From: Thermoplasmata archaeon
GTDB lineage: Archaea; Thermoplasmatota; Thermoplasmata; Lutacidiplasmatales; UBA184
Assembly (NCBI GenBank): GCA_030043835.1
Contig: JASHWY010000148.1
Location: 1-5,863 of the forward strand
Length of the DNA: 5,863 nucleotides
Direction of reading: 5' to 3'
Shown here: piece by piece, positions 1 through 5,863 of the stretch
How the letters are laid out: each line of letters begins with the position of its first letter
Position numbering within the stretch: the first letter of the stretch is position 1
The notes under the pieces: generated by a model
Told to the model about the DNA's origin: nothing
The model's database searches: none
Seen by the model: only the letters and a program-made list of their open reading frames with translations
Made by a program: the position numbers and the translations under genes

Positions 1-64
1 AGGGCGCTGGAGCCGCGACGGTCGGAGTCGGAAGCACGACGCCGTGCTCGGTCTCGGTGCTCAT
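1..64 (-). CDS. N-terminal start of a probable ABC-2 type transporter permease (partial)
   Basis: Only the first 21 codons lie in the window, starting MSTETEHGVVLPTPTV. The ATG at 62-64 overlaps the TGA of the ATPase gene (61-63) in an ATGA junction. A strong Shine-Dalgarno GGAGGG (plus-strand 72-77) lies 7 nt upstream of the ATG. The residues seen are a hydrophilic, proline/alanine-containing cytoplasmic lead-in, and no membrane segment is reached. The call as permease rests on context alone: PadR regulator plus DrrA-type ATPase operons almost always continue with the membrane-spanning subunit of the exporter. Another operon gene is possible. The start codon is well supported; the product is inferred. 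Confidence 0.6.
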   Translation of the reverse strand, partial: MSTETEHGVVLPTPTVAAPAP

Positions 65-1044
65 CCGCGGGCCCTCCGGACGTTCGCGTAGAACTTGCGA
101 TAGTCCTGGACCTCGCTGCCCGCTTGGTCGATCCGTTTGCCGGTGAGCTGCATGAAGACGGACTCGAGGCTCGGTTTCTCGACGTTGATCTTGCGGATCA
201 GGTCCGGTTTCAGATGATCGAAGAGGAGGGGAAGGAACTCCTCCGAACGGTCGACCTTGAGGATCCAGGTCCGCCCCTGGGCCCGTACCTCGTGGACACC
301 GGGGATCGCGAGCAATCGGGCCTCGTCGACCGACTCGGCCGTCTCGAGCTCGACGTAGTCCCCCCGCACCCGGGCCTTGAGGTCGTTGGGCGAGCCCATC
401 GCGGCGATCTTGCCTAGGTCAAGGATCGCGACCTGGCTACAGAGCGCGTCCGCCTCCTCCATGTAGTGGCTCGTAAGGAAGATCGTGATCCCGTACTCCC
501 GATTGACCCCGGTGATCAGCTCCCAGAGCATCCGACGCGTCCCGGGGTCGAGGCCGATCGTCGGTTCGTCCATGAAGATGACCTGAGGCTGGTGCAATAG
601 GGCGAGCGCGATCTCGAGCTTCTTGCGCATCCCGGTCGAGTACGTGGCCACCTTGTTGTCCTTGAACTCGGAGAGGGAGAAGTAATCGAGGAGCTGCTTG
701 GCCCGGACCTTCCAGTCGGAGACCTGCTGGAACTTCGCTTGAAGCCAGAGGTTCTCCCATCCGGAGAAGTCGTCGTCGAGGATGACCTCGGCAGCGACCC
801 AACCGATCCGTTGCTTCACCTCCATCGGGTGCTTCCGGACGTCAAAACCCGCGACCTGCGCGTCCCCGCTCGTCAAGTCCGAGAGGCCGGTGAGGACCTT
901 GATGATGGTCGTCTTCCCCGCTCCGTTCGGTCCGAGCAGGCCGAAGATCCCACCATCGGGTACGCGGAAGGTGACGTGGTCAACCGCGGTCAGCGAGCCG
1001 TAGTCCTTGGTGATGCCGGTCGCGACGATGGCGTCCTCAGTCAC
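61..1044 (-). CDS. ABC transporter ATP-binding protein, DrrA/ABC-2 exporter type
   Basis: A 327-residue cytoplasmic ATPase subunit that should power an ABC-2 type exporter. Visible motifs, numbered from the GTG start: Walker A GPNGAGKT (about 38-45), signature YSTGMRKK (135-142), Walker B with D-loop VIFMDEPTIGLDP (155-167) and the H-loop SH (192-193). The C-terminal part (about 225-327), with the KPSLESVFMQLTG ending, is the accessory region typical of DrrA-like drug or lipid exporter ATPases. The Q-loop is unusual: IGWVAAE stands where IGYVPQE is usual, so the Q-loop glutamine appears replaced by alanine. The frame stays open to 1182, but the GTG at 1042-1044 is preferred because homology begins just after it, GAGGGGGAG lies 8 nt upstream, and it overlaps the padR stop by only 8 bp. 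The next gene overlaps by 4 bp, so this is the middle gene of a coupled operon. Substrate unknown. Confidence 0.93.
   Translation of the reverse strand: MTEDAIVATGITKDYGSLTAVDHVTFRVPDGGIFGLLGPNGAGKTTIIKVLTGLSDLTSGDAQVAGFDVRKHPMEVKQRIGWVAAEVILDDDFSGWENLWLQAKFQQVSDWKVRAKQLLDYFSLSEFKDNKVATYSTGMRKKLEIALALLHQPQVIFMDEPTIGLDPGTRRMLWELITGVNREYGITIFLTSHYMEEADALCSQVAILDLGKIAAMGSPNDLKARVRGDYVELETAESVDEARLLAIPGVHEVRAQGRTWILKVDRSEEFLPLLFDHLKPDLIRKINVEKPSLESVFMQLTGKRIDQAGSEVQDYRKFYANVRRARG
72..77 (-). promoter_or_regulatory. Shine-Dalgarno site of the putative permease gene
   Basis: Minus-strand GGAGGG lies 7 nt before the ATG at 62-64. It lies inside the last codons of the ATPase gene and supports a real translation start there, although only 21 codons of that gene are in the window. 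Confidence 0.65.
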
Positions 1045-1570
1045 GGGAGCCACTCCCCCTCTGGGTCCGGTCGAGCCGGGCCAGCCCTTGGCGAAGTTCC
1101 GCGCGGGCCAGAGCCAGCGTTCGAGCCCGAGCGCGAGCGTCCGTGATCGAGTCCGGAGAGCGATACATCTCCTCGAATCCACGGATCGAGTTGTGGAGCT
1201 GGTCGAGCATGATCGCAGCCCTCTCGGAGGGCTCGACGAGGTCCAAGATCAGGCTACGAAGCTCCGCGAATCGACCCCCTCGCTCTCGGATGCGGCTGCG
1301 CACCTCCTCGAGCCGGGCGGCCCCGCGCGAGGTCAGGATGTACACCTTACGCCCATCCTGATGACCGATTCGTGCCTCGCCCCGCTCGACGAGCCCTCGC
1401 AGGCTCGGATAGATCGCACCGGCACCCGGTCTCCACGCACCTCGCGTGAGCTCCTCGATGCGTTGCGCGAGCTCCCCTCCGTAGATCGGTGCCCGGCTCA
1501 TCATGCCGAGCGCGTAGGTGCCCACCAGCCCGCCGGGCCATCGACGATGGGCAGAGCGCTGGGGCGTCAC
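1037..1570 (-). CDS. PadR family transcriptional regulator
   Basis: A 177-residue DNA-binding repressor. The N-terminal winged helix (about residues 14-92) shows the PadR hallmarks: YALGMMSRAPIYGGEL for the first helices, then WRPGAGAIYPSLRGLVERG for the recognition helix region, then the wing GHQDGRKVYILTSRG. Residues about 95-165 are Arg/Glu/Leu-rich and predicted helical, matching the family's C-terminal dimerisation region. The GTG at 1568-1570 is chosen because the N-terminal spacing fits the family and an archaeal TATA-like palindrome is centred 26 nt upstream, which would place the transcript start at the GTG itself (leaderless); no Shine-Dalgarno is seen. It is the first gene of the exporter operon and overlaps the ATPase gene by 8 bp. 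PadR proteins next to ABC exporters usually repress their own operon and release it on binding a hydrophobic compound. That role is inferred here; the ligand is unknown. Confidence 0.92.
   Translation of the reverse strand: MTPQRSAHRRWPGGLVGTYALGMMSRAPIYGGELAQRIEELTRGAWRPGAGAIYPSLRGLVERGEARIGHQDGRKVYILTSRGAARLEEVRSRIRERGGRFAELRSLILDLVEPSERAAIMLDQLHNSIRGFEEMYRSPDSITDARARARTLALARAELRQGLARLDRTQRGSGSRD
1053..1061 (-). promoter_or_regulatory. Shine-Dalgarno site deciding the ATPase start
   Basis: Minus-strand GAGGGGGAG lies 8 nt before the GTG at 1042-1044 and within the padR coding region. It favours the GTG over the open upstream frame that runs to 1182 and suits translational coupling with padR. 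Confidence 0.6.
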
Positions 1571-1578
1571 GAGTGACG
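1565..1578. repeat. Inverted repeat spanning the padR start codon
   Basis: CGTCAC-GA-GTGACG is an exact 6-bp inverted repeat with a 2-bp spacer. The padR GTG start codon (1568-1570) lies in one arm. It could be a second operator half-site pair just downstream of the TATA element. If the transcript started upstream it would also form an RNA hairpin hiding the start. It may equally be chance, since a 6-bp match is short. Confidence 0.4.
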
Positions 1579-1589
1579 GAAACCAAGTG

Positions 1590-1603
1590 CGATATATATA
1601 TCG
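1590..1603 (-). promoter_or_regulatory. TATA-box palindrome: promoter and probable PadR operator of the exporter operon
   Basis: CGATATATATATCG is a perfect 14-bp palindrome and the most AT-rich spot in an otherwise GC-rich window. Its centre (1596/1597) is 26 nt from the padR GTG, the usual TATA-to-start distance in archaea, so it probably drives a leaderless padR transcript. PadR proteins bind AT-rich dyads that overlap promoters, so the same element is a good candidate for autorepression. Because it is symmetric it could also fire rightwards, toward about 1623 on the plus strand. No convincing purine-rich BRE was identified on either side. Confidence 0.6.
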
Positions 1604-1770
1604 GTATCGTCTGCTATAATGAAGCGGATACGTCGACGGGCTCGAGCACCGCTTAGGAGCCCGCCCGGCCGGAACATCGGAAGAAGGATATTCTCCGGTC
1701 GCCCCCTCCCCACCGTTTGGATGGCGTCGGTTCTCGCCACCTACGCTTCCACGGGCGTCGGCGGCTCGCC
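1604..1770. other. Spacer right of the padR promoter, no confident gene
   Basis: This stretch lies between the padR promoter palindrome and the small plus-strand ORF. It contains a TATAAT-like string at 1615-1620 and a weak TATA-like GGATATTC near 1686-1693. One plus-strand frame is open from an ATG at 1619 to a TGA at 1772-1774 and holds an inner ATG at 1721 (MASVLATYASTGVGGSP). Codon third positions become GC-rich only after about 1690, so coding sequence before that is unlikely. No RNA gene or terminator was recognised. Confidence 0.4.
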
Positions 1771-1983
1771 GTGAGGCACGCCGACGGGCTCGGAGAGAGG
1801 TCCCGGCCTCTGCCGAGCGCGAAGGCCCGGATCGGCCCGATCACCTTCTCGGCCCTACGGGGACAGAGCTTCGTGCTGGGCATCGAGACCGACGGGTCGA
1901 ACCTTGGGTATCTCGCGGTCTTCGCGGCGATCGTGCTCGCGATTGAGTACTGCGTTGTGAGCCGATGGCGTACGGTCGGGTGA
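1771..1983 (+). CDS. Small unrecognised ORF with one predicted membrane segment
   Basis: I do not recognise this product. From the GTG at 1771 it would be 70 residues; the same frame is open back to a TTG at 1717 (88 residues). The N-terminal part is polar and basic (GERSRPLPSAKARIG), and the C-terminus holds one likely membrane helix, LGYLAVFAAIVLAIEYCVV, followed by a short basic tail SRWRTVG. Codon third positions are mostly G or C, as in the neighbouring genes, and the reading is more protein-like than the Arg/Ser/Pro-rich opposite strand. Against it: no Shine-Dalgarno before either start, small size, and an unclear promoter. The GTG overlaps the TGA of another open plus frame (GTGA), so a frameshifted or two-part gene is conceivable. 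It ends 21 bp from the convergent end of the GH15 gene. Confidence 0.3.
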   Translation: MRHADGLGERSRPLPSAKARIGPITFSALRGQSFVLGIETDGSNLGYLAVFAAIVLAIEYCVVSRWRTVG

Positions 1984-2004
1984 ACCTCCGACCCGAGAGC
2001 GAGC

Positions 2005-4437
2005 TCACGGGCTCAGGGCACGAGCCAAAGGCCGTCGGGGCGGGGCCGCCGTGACGGCAAAGTCGTGGCCTTCCCACCGGTCCACGATCGGCCACCGGAA
2101 CGTGAACCGCCAGACCTCCCCCGGGCGGGAGAGAGCCGGGAGGTCCGCGTAGTGGAGGCCGAAGAGCGTCTCCGACGAATCGGTGTCGGAGATGGTTGCC
2201 CACGAGTCGGCGCTCGCATGCAGCACGAACGGTTGGTTCGCAATGACCCGAAGCTCCTCGCCGACCTCGATCGTGGGGGGTTGCCGGTCAAACTTCCATA
2301 CCTCCAGCCGGCGGCGGTGTCCCTCGGCTTTCCGGTATCGCCGCTCCACGTCCGGCAGCATGTCGTAGACCCGACCGTCCGCGGCGGACCGTAGAAGCTT
2401 CACGTACTCCGCGTGGGCCCAGGCGAGGGGAACGGCCGACTCGGTAGGGCGGCCGAGCTCGAGGTGGAGGGCGGGGCGGTCCGCCTCGTCCCACACCTGC
2501 TCCGGAAGGAGCCCGGTGGAGGTCGCGAAGCGCTCCATCGTCCTCAGGTACGGGGCCGGGTCCCTTCCCGCCGCCAGCTCGTAGTGACCCCGCTCGCCCG
2601 TCAACAGCGGCCACGCGCGTCCTTTTCCCCACTCGTCGTACGGGCCCCCGTCGTCCCTCGTCCCGTAGCCGTCCATGTTGTAGCGTCTCCAGACGGGGCC
2701 GAGCGGTGTGTCGACGCGTAGGACCCGGTCCATCACCTTGATCGAGTCGAGGATGAGGGGGTCGTCGGGGGCGCGGATCCCGTAGCGGACGAGGTCGAGG
2801 AACCCTCCGTCGACCACTTCGGCCGCGGGCACCATGTTGGGTGTTCCGGGAGGAAGGTTCGGCAGCCGGACGAGCCCGAGGTCAGGGCCTTCGTCCGGGG
2901 AGACCGCGTCCATCGGCACGGGCCGGATCCGGACAAAGTGGCGTCGGATACCGGGCACGAGGGTACCGGACTCCGTGACGGTCCAGCGCTCGACGTGACC
3001 TTCGAGAAAATCGGCGTACTCTTGGATGAAGGCCGCGTCGGTGGGGTGTCCGCGCTCGGCCGCCATCCCGGCGGCGACCGTGAGGGCCGCGATGCAGACC
3101 GCGATCGTCGACGGCGAGTAGCCGCTCACTTCCTCCCAGCGGTCCTGCTCGGTCGCGGGGCCGTGCTCGATTAAGAACCGTGCGGCGGCCCGTATCATCG
3201 GGATAGGGTCGAACTCCTGGAGCGCTCCCTGCTCGCGGAGACGGTAGGCGAGGAGGATCGGGAAGGCGACCTCGTCGAGCTGGATGCCGGTCCGGTACGG
3301 CTCCCCGTCGACCCAGAAATTCTGGGGAAAGCCGCCGTCCGGCTGCTGGCGCGTCGCGAGGTAGATGAGGGCGCGGAGCGGCGCCTCCCGGCTCCCGGAG
3401 GCTAAGAGGGCGTCCGCGGTCTGGACCATGTCTCGGGTCCAGACGAGATGGTAGCCACCCCGGTCCTCGTCGCCCTTCGAGGCCCCCCACGGGATGGAGA
3501 GCGATGCGATGAACGCCCCGGGGTAGACCTTGTCCTCGTGGGCCAGGAGGACCGATCGGCTGGCACGGTAGAGGCGCCCACCGTCCCGGGAGGGGCCCGC
3601 GATCGGCAGAGCACGGGTGGCCGTCCGGTTCCACTGCTCGCCGAACCGACGATGGTGGAGATCGAACGGGGTCCCGAGCGATTGAAAGAGCGTCGTGACG
3701 GCCGCCTCGATCCTCTCTCCGAAGGCGAGCCCGAGCGTAAACTCCGTACGCTCACCGAGCGGTATCTCTCCGGTGACCGCGACGTTGCCATCGGGCGCCC
3801 GGTCGAACTCGTTCGTCAAGTCGCGGTGAAGGGAGATGTCGGTCCAGCCATCGCTCGCGCCGACGTAGCCGACGCTCGACCGGACGAACGGGATCGTGCT
3901 CCCGAGGGCGAACGCGACGCGGTCCTTCTCCGCCGCGAGCACGGATTGACCGAGGACGTTGTAGACCGTAGCGGAATTCCCCCAGCCCCCGACGTCAAGG
4001 TGGGGAGCGGCGAGCACGAACAGCTTGAGCCGCCCGACGAGGTCCTTTTTCGAGACGTCGACCCGGCTCCGGATGAGGAGGCAGGGAAGGTGGGGGTCGG
4101 CGAGGATCTGCTTCTGGATCCGATAGCCCCCGTCGGGATCCTGCTCGCGCACTCGATACGCGAGCGAGTGGTCGCCCGGGCGCTCCGTGACCGAGCGGAG
4201 ATGGCGCTTCTCCTCGTGGAAGAACGACCGACCGTCCGTAGCGAGGAACTCGAGGTCCCGAAACTGAGGGCGGTCGATGGTCGGGAAGTAGACCTCGGTC
4301 ACGGTCCCGCGCCAGAGGGTGAACCAGAGGCGCGAGTCCGCGGAATACGCGGTGCCCACCCCGTCCTTGTTGCTGTGCGACCACCGCGGCGCCATGCCGG
4401 GGGCGCCGAACGCGACCCGGTCCCCGCGCGGCTGCAT
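2005..4437 (-). CDS. Glycoside hydrolase family 15 protein (glucoamylase/glucodextranase-like), cytoplasmic
   Basis: An 810-residue enzyme expected to cleave glucose from non-reducing ends of alpha-glucans. The N-terminal beta-sandwich part (about 10-265) has the glucodextranase-like blocks HSNKDGVGTAYS and EVYFPTIDRPQFRDL. The (alpha/alpha)6 catalytic domain (about 285-685) shows GGYHLVWTRDM (328-337), QQPDGGFPQNFWVDG (364-378), DRWEEVSGYSPSTIA (432-446) and TGLLPEQVWD (641-650). By comparison with fungal glucoamylase and glucodextranase, E435 would be the general acid and E646 the catalytic base. A further beta-rich domain (about 710-800) follows; shorter archaeal GH15 enzymes of roughly 620-650 residues should lack it. 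No signal peptide or membrane segment is present, so it probably acts inside the cell on glycogen or imported oligosaccharides. The ATG start has GGAGGAA 6 nt upstream and keeps the conserved GAPGMAPRW lead-in. GH15 also contains archaeal trehalases, so the substrate is not settled. Confidence 0.93.
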   Translation of the reverse strand: MQPRGDRVAFGAPGMAPRWSHSNKDGVGTAYSADSRLWFTLWRGTVTEVYFPTIDRPQFRDLEFLATDGRSFFHEEKRHLRSVTERPGDHSLAYRVREQDPDGGYRIQKQILADPHLPCLLIRSRVDVSKKDLVGRLKLFVLAAPHLDVGGWGNSATVYNVLGQSVLAAEKDRVAFALGSTIPFVRSSVGYVGASDGWTDISLHRDLTNEFDRAPDGNVAVTGEIPLGERTEFTLGLAFGERIEAAVTTLFQSLGTPFDLHHRRFGEQWNRTATRALPIAGPSRDGGRLYRASRSVLLAHEDKVYPGAFIASLSIPWGASKGDEDRGGYHLVWTRDMVQTADALLASGSREAPLRALIYLATRQQPDGGFPQNFWVDGEPYRTGIQLDEVAFPILLAYRLREQGALQEFDPIPMIRAAARFLIEHGPATEQDRWEEVSGYSPSTIAVCIAALTVAAGMAAERGHPTDAAFIQEYADFLEGHVERWTVTESGTLVPGIRRHFVRIRPVPMDAVSPDEGPDLGLVRLPNLPPGTPNMVPAAEVVDGGFLDLVRYGIRAPDDPLILDSIKVMDRVLRVDTPLGPVWRRYNMDGYGTRDDGGPYDEWGKGRAWPLLTGERGHYELAAGRDPAPYLRTMERFATSTGLLPEQVWDEADRPALHLELGRPTESAVPLAWAHAEYVKLLRSAADGRVYDMLPDVERRYRKAEGHRRRLEVWKFDRQPPTIEVGEELRVIANQPFVLHASADSWATISDTDSSETLFGLHYADLPALSRPGEVWRFTFRWPIVDRWEGHDFAVTAAPPRRPLARALSP

Positions 4438-4718
4438 GGTAGGTTCCTCCGGATAGACACCGTACGAGAACCATGAAGCTTCGCCGTCGTGCCGGTGCGA
4501 CGGCCCGGCGGTTGGGTCTTTCCGGTCGAGCCGCGATCGAACCTCGTCACCATTCCGGCGTTCCCGGTCAGCTCGCCACCCCCCGTTGCGGACGGACGCC
4601 CCGGGACGCCGACGGGGTCCGGGGGGAAGGGCTTCTCTGGATCGGGACTTCCGGGTCGACCTACTTCGGCGCCGGGCCCATGCGGTGACCCGGCGACCGA
4701 GGGACTCGGCTAGGAGGG
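4438..4718. other. Intergenic region between the phosphohexomutase and GH15 genes
   Basis: These 281 bp separate two genes on the same strand. They hold only short or composition-driven ORFs, such as a Gly/Pro-rich plus-strand frame at 4489-4713. No clear TATA box was found for the GH15 gene; the least GC-rich spot is GAAGCTTC at 4475-4482, about 40 nt before its ATG, which is weak as a promoter. A bulged hairpin can be drawn at 4599-4624 but has no T-run on either strand. The only well-supported element is the Shine-Dalgarno site next to the GH15 start. Confidence 0.5.
4444..4450 (-). promoter_or_regulatory. Shine-Dalgarno site of the GH15 gene
   Basis: Minus-strand GGAGGAA lies 6 nt before the ATG at 4435-4437. 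It is a strong match to the 16S rRNA tail and fixes this ATG rather than the inner Met15. It also shows that this gene has a leadered transcript, unlike the probable leaderless padR. Confidence 0.75.
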
Positions 4719-5863
4719 TTAAGAGAGCGATTCGAGCGCCGAGCGGACCGCCCGAAGCCCCTCGTCCGCGAGCGCTCGTGCGCGAGCGGGGTCCCTCGAC
4801 TCGGCGAAGATCCGGAAGATAGGCTCGGTACCGGACGGTCGGAGCAAGACCCAGCCTCCGGGAAGGTACACCTTGACCCCGTCGATCGTCTCGACCCGGT
4901 CTCCCTGCTTCCCGAGGGTTTCCGTGATCGCGGCGATCACCGGATCTCGGAGGGCGACCGGGCAGGCGACCTTCTCCTTCACCATCGTGTAGCGGGGGAG
5001 GTCTCGGAGGGCCTCCGTGAGGGAGGTGTTCTTGCGAGTGAGGAGGTCGAGGACCGCTGCCGCGGTCATCGCGCCGTCGCGCGCGAGCTGGAAGGCCGGG
5101 AAGATGAGCCCGCCGTTCTCCTCCCCGCCGAAGACGGCGTGATGTTCCTGCATCGCGCGCGTGACGCTGGGGGATCCCACGCGCGTATAGACGACCGACC
5201 CGCCGAGCGGTCGGACGGCGTCCTCGAGGCTCTGGGAGGCCGAGACCGGGGTCACTACGATCCCGCCGTGGTGGCGCTCGACCGCGTCGCGGGCTAGCAG
5301 AGTTAAGACCTCCTCTCCGGGGACGTAGCGCCCGTTCGATTCGACGAACACCGCGCGGTCGGCATCCCCGTCGTGCGCGATCCCGAGCTCCGCCAAAGAG
5401 GCCGGCACGATGCGCTCAAGGTCGCGAAGGTTCGCCTCGGTCGGCTCCGAGAGGTGGCCCGGGAACGTGCCGTCCACGTGCCCGTTGAGCGTGATGACGC
5501 GGCAGCCGAGTCGGCGCAAGAGAGGAGGGCTGGTCGGAACCGAGGCCCCGTTCCCGCAATCGAGAACGACCGAGAACTTCCGGTCCCGGATCCGATCGGC
5601 GTCGACGTGGGCCAGGATCCCCTCCACGTACGTGTGGGCTCCGTGCGAGTCCGACGAGATCGTGCCGACCCGGCCGTAGGGAGCCGCCGCGGTCACCCGG
5701 CGCTCTACGCCGACCTCGACCGCCTCCTCGACGGCGCGAGGCACCTCTAGCCCGTCGGCCGCGATCAACTTCACTCCGTTGAACTCAGGAGGGTTGTGGG
5801 AAGCGGTCACGATGACTCCGAGCTGGGCGCCGAGTCGGCGCACGCTCCACTGGATCGCCGGCG
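4719..5863 (-). CDS. glmM: Alpha-D-phosphohexomutase (phosphoglucosamine/phosphomanno-mutase type), 5' end outside window
   Basis: The gene runs off the right edge. The visible part is 381 residues of a family usually near 450, so roughly 70-90 N-terminal residues are missing. The frame is open to the edge (PAIQWSVRRLGAQLG), so the GTG at 5841-5843 is not the start. Counting from that GTG codon, the phosphoserine loop is VTASHNPPEFNG (12-23, catalytic Ser15), the Mg-binding loop is AHDGDADR (156-163), the sugar-specificity loop is GGEENGG (239-245) and the phosphate-binding loop is RPSGTEPIFRIFAES (335-349). All four functional loops of the superfamily are intact. The enzyme shifts phosphate between C1 and C6 of a hexose or hexosamine in the cytoplasm, via a bisphosphate intermediate. 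AHDGDADR and EENGG are typical of archaeal members, which are annotated variously as GlmM, ManB or PGM; the exact substrate cannot be read from sequence. It lies upstream of the GH15 gene on the same strand and may feed hexose phosphates into or out of glycan and glycogen pools. Confidence 0.9.
   Translation of the reverse strand, partial: PAIQWSVRRLGAQLGVIVTASHNPPEFNGVKLIAADGLEVPRAVEEAVEVGVERRVTAAAPYGRVGTISSDSHGAHTYVEGILAHVDADRIRDRKFSVVLDCGNGASVPTSPPLLRRLGCRVITLNGHVDGTFPGHLSEPTEANLRDLERIVPASLAELGIAHDGDADRAVFVESNGRYVPGEEVLTLLARDAVERHHGGIVVTPVSASQSLEDAVRPLGGSVVYTRVGSPSVTRAMQEHHAVFGGEENGGLIFPAFQLARDGAMTAAAVLDLLTRKNTSLTEALRDLPRYTMVKEKVACPVALRDPVIAAITETLGKQGDRVETIDGVKVYLPGGWVLLRPSGTEPIFRIFAESRDPARARALADEGLRAVRSALESLS

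Noticed and set aside
1045..1182. Longer N-terminus of the ABC ATPase (46 extra residues)
   Set aside because: It would lie entirely within padR in another frame, shows no family similarity, and the GTG at 1044 has a good Shine-Dalgarno site.
1615..1620. TATAAT on the plus strand, like a bacterial -10 box
   Set aside because: No matching -35 element was seen and the rest of the window looks archaeal; it is kept only as a note in the spacer description.
1653..1883. Minus-strand ORF opposite the small plus-strand ORF
   Set aside because: It is Arg/Ser/Pro-rich without protein-like hydrophobic pattern, and shares its wobble positions with the more plausible plus frame, so its GC3 is not independent evidence.
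3448..4476. A 342-codon plus-strand ORF opposite the GH15 gene
   Set aside because: It is fully antisense to a strongly conserved enzyme, reads as Arg/Glu/Pro/Gly/Val-rich low-complexity protein, and has no recognisable motif. Long open antisense frames are expected at this GC content.
4535..4541. TTCGATC on the minus strand, resembling a tRNA T-loop
   Set aside because: The flanking 5-base arms do not pair, and no acceptor or anticodon arm fits around it.
4599..4624. Bulged GC hairpin (CCCCGGGAC / GTCCGGGG)
   Set aside because: No T-run follows on either strand, the stem needs a bulge, and G/C runs pair easily here. Not called as a terminator.
4489..4713. Plus-strand ORF in the mutase-GH15 gap
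   Set aside because: The product is Gly/Pro/Ser-rich with no motif, hydrophobic core or Shine-Dalgarno; it looks like a composition effect.
5841..5843. GTG as a possible start of the phosphohexomutase
   Set aside because: The frame continues to the window edge with conserved residues (PAIQWS) and the phosphoserine loop would fall far too near the N-terminus; the true start lies outside.

Overview
This window is GC-rich and carries four recognisable genes, all on the minus strand, plus the first 21 codons of a fifth. Several signs point to an archaeon. The phosphohexomutase has the archaeal-type metal loop AHDGDADR and sugar loop GGEENGG. A symmetric TATA-like element sits about 26 nt from the padR start codon, as expected for an archaeal leaderless transcript. 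A PadR regulator followed by an ABC-2 exporter is an operon type common in Thermoplasmatota and other archaea. A high-GC thermoplasmatal archaeon from soil or sediment is my best guess, but that is inference and a bacterium is not strictly excluded.

Layout from right to left, in the direction of transcription: (1) 4719-5863, an alpha-D-phosphohexomutase of the GlmM/ManB type, cut by the right window edge and lacking its N-terminus. (2) 4438-4718, a 281-bp gap with no convincing gene, ending in a clear Shine-Dalgarno site. (3) 2005-4437, a complete 810-residue GH15 glucoamylase/glucodextranase-like enzyme without a signal peptide. (4) 1571-2004, a spacer holding the padR promoter/operator and perhaps a small plus-strand membrane-protein ORF. 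(5) 1-1570, an exporter operon of PadR repressor, ABC ATPase and ABC permease, with overlapping genes (8 bp and 4 bp) that imply translational coupling.

The window therefore has two functional themes. One is intracellular glucan/sugar-phosphate metabolism: the GH15 enzyme would release hexose from an alpha-glucan and the mutase would interconvert hexose phosphates. The other is a self-regulated ABC-2 type exporter, where PadR probably represses its own operon through the AT-rich palindrome over the promoter.

I see no strong evidence for an undescribed system. The points most worth a second look are the two dyads at the padR promoter and start codon, the altered Q-loop of the ATPase, and the unassigned small ORF at 1771-1983 with its competing reading frames.
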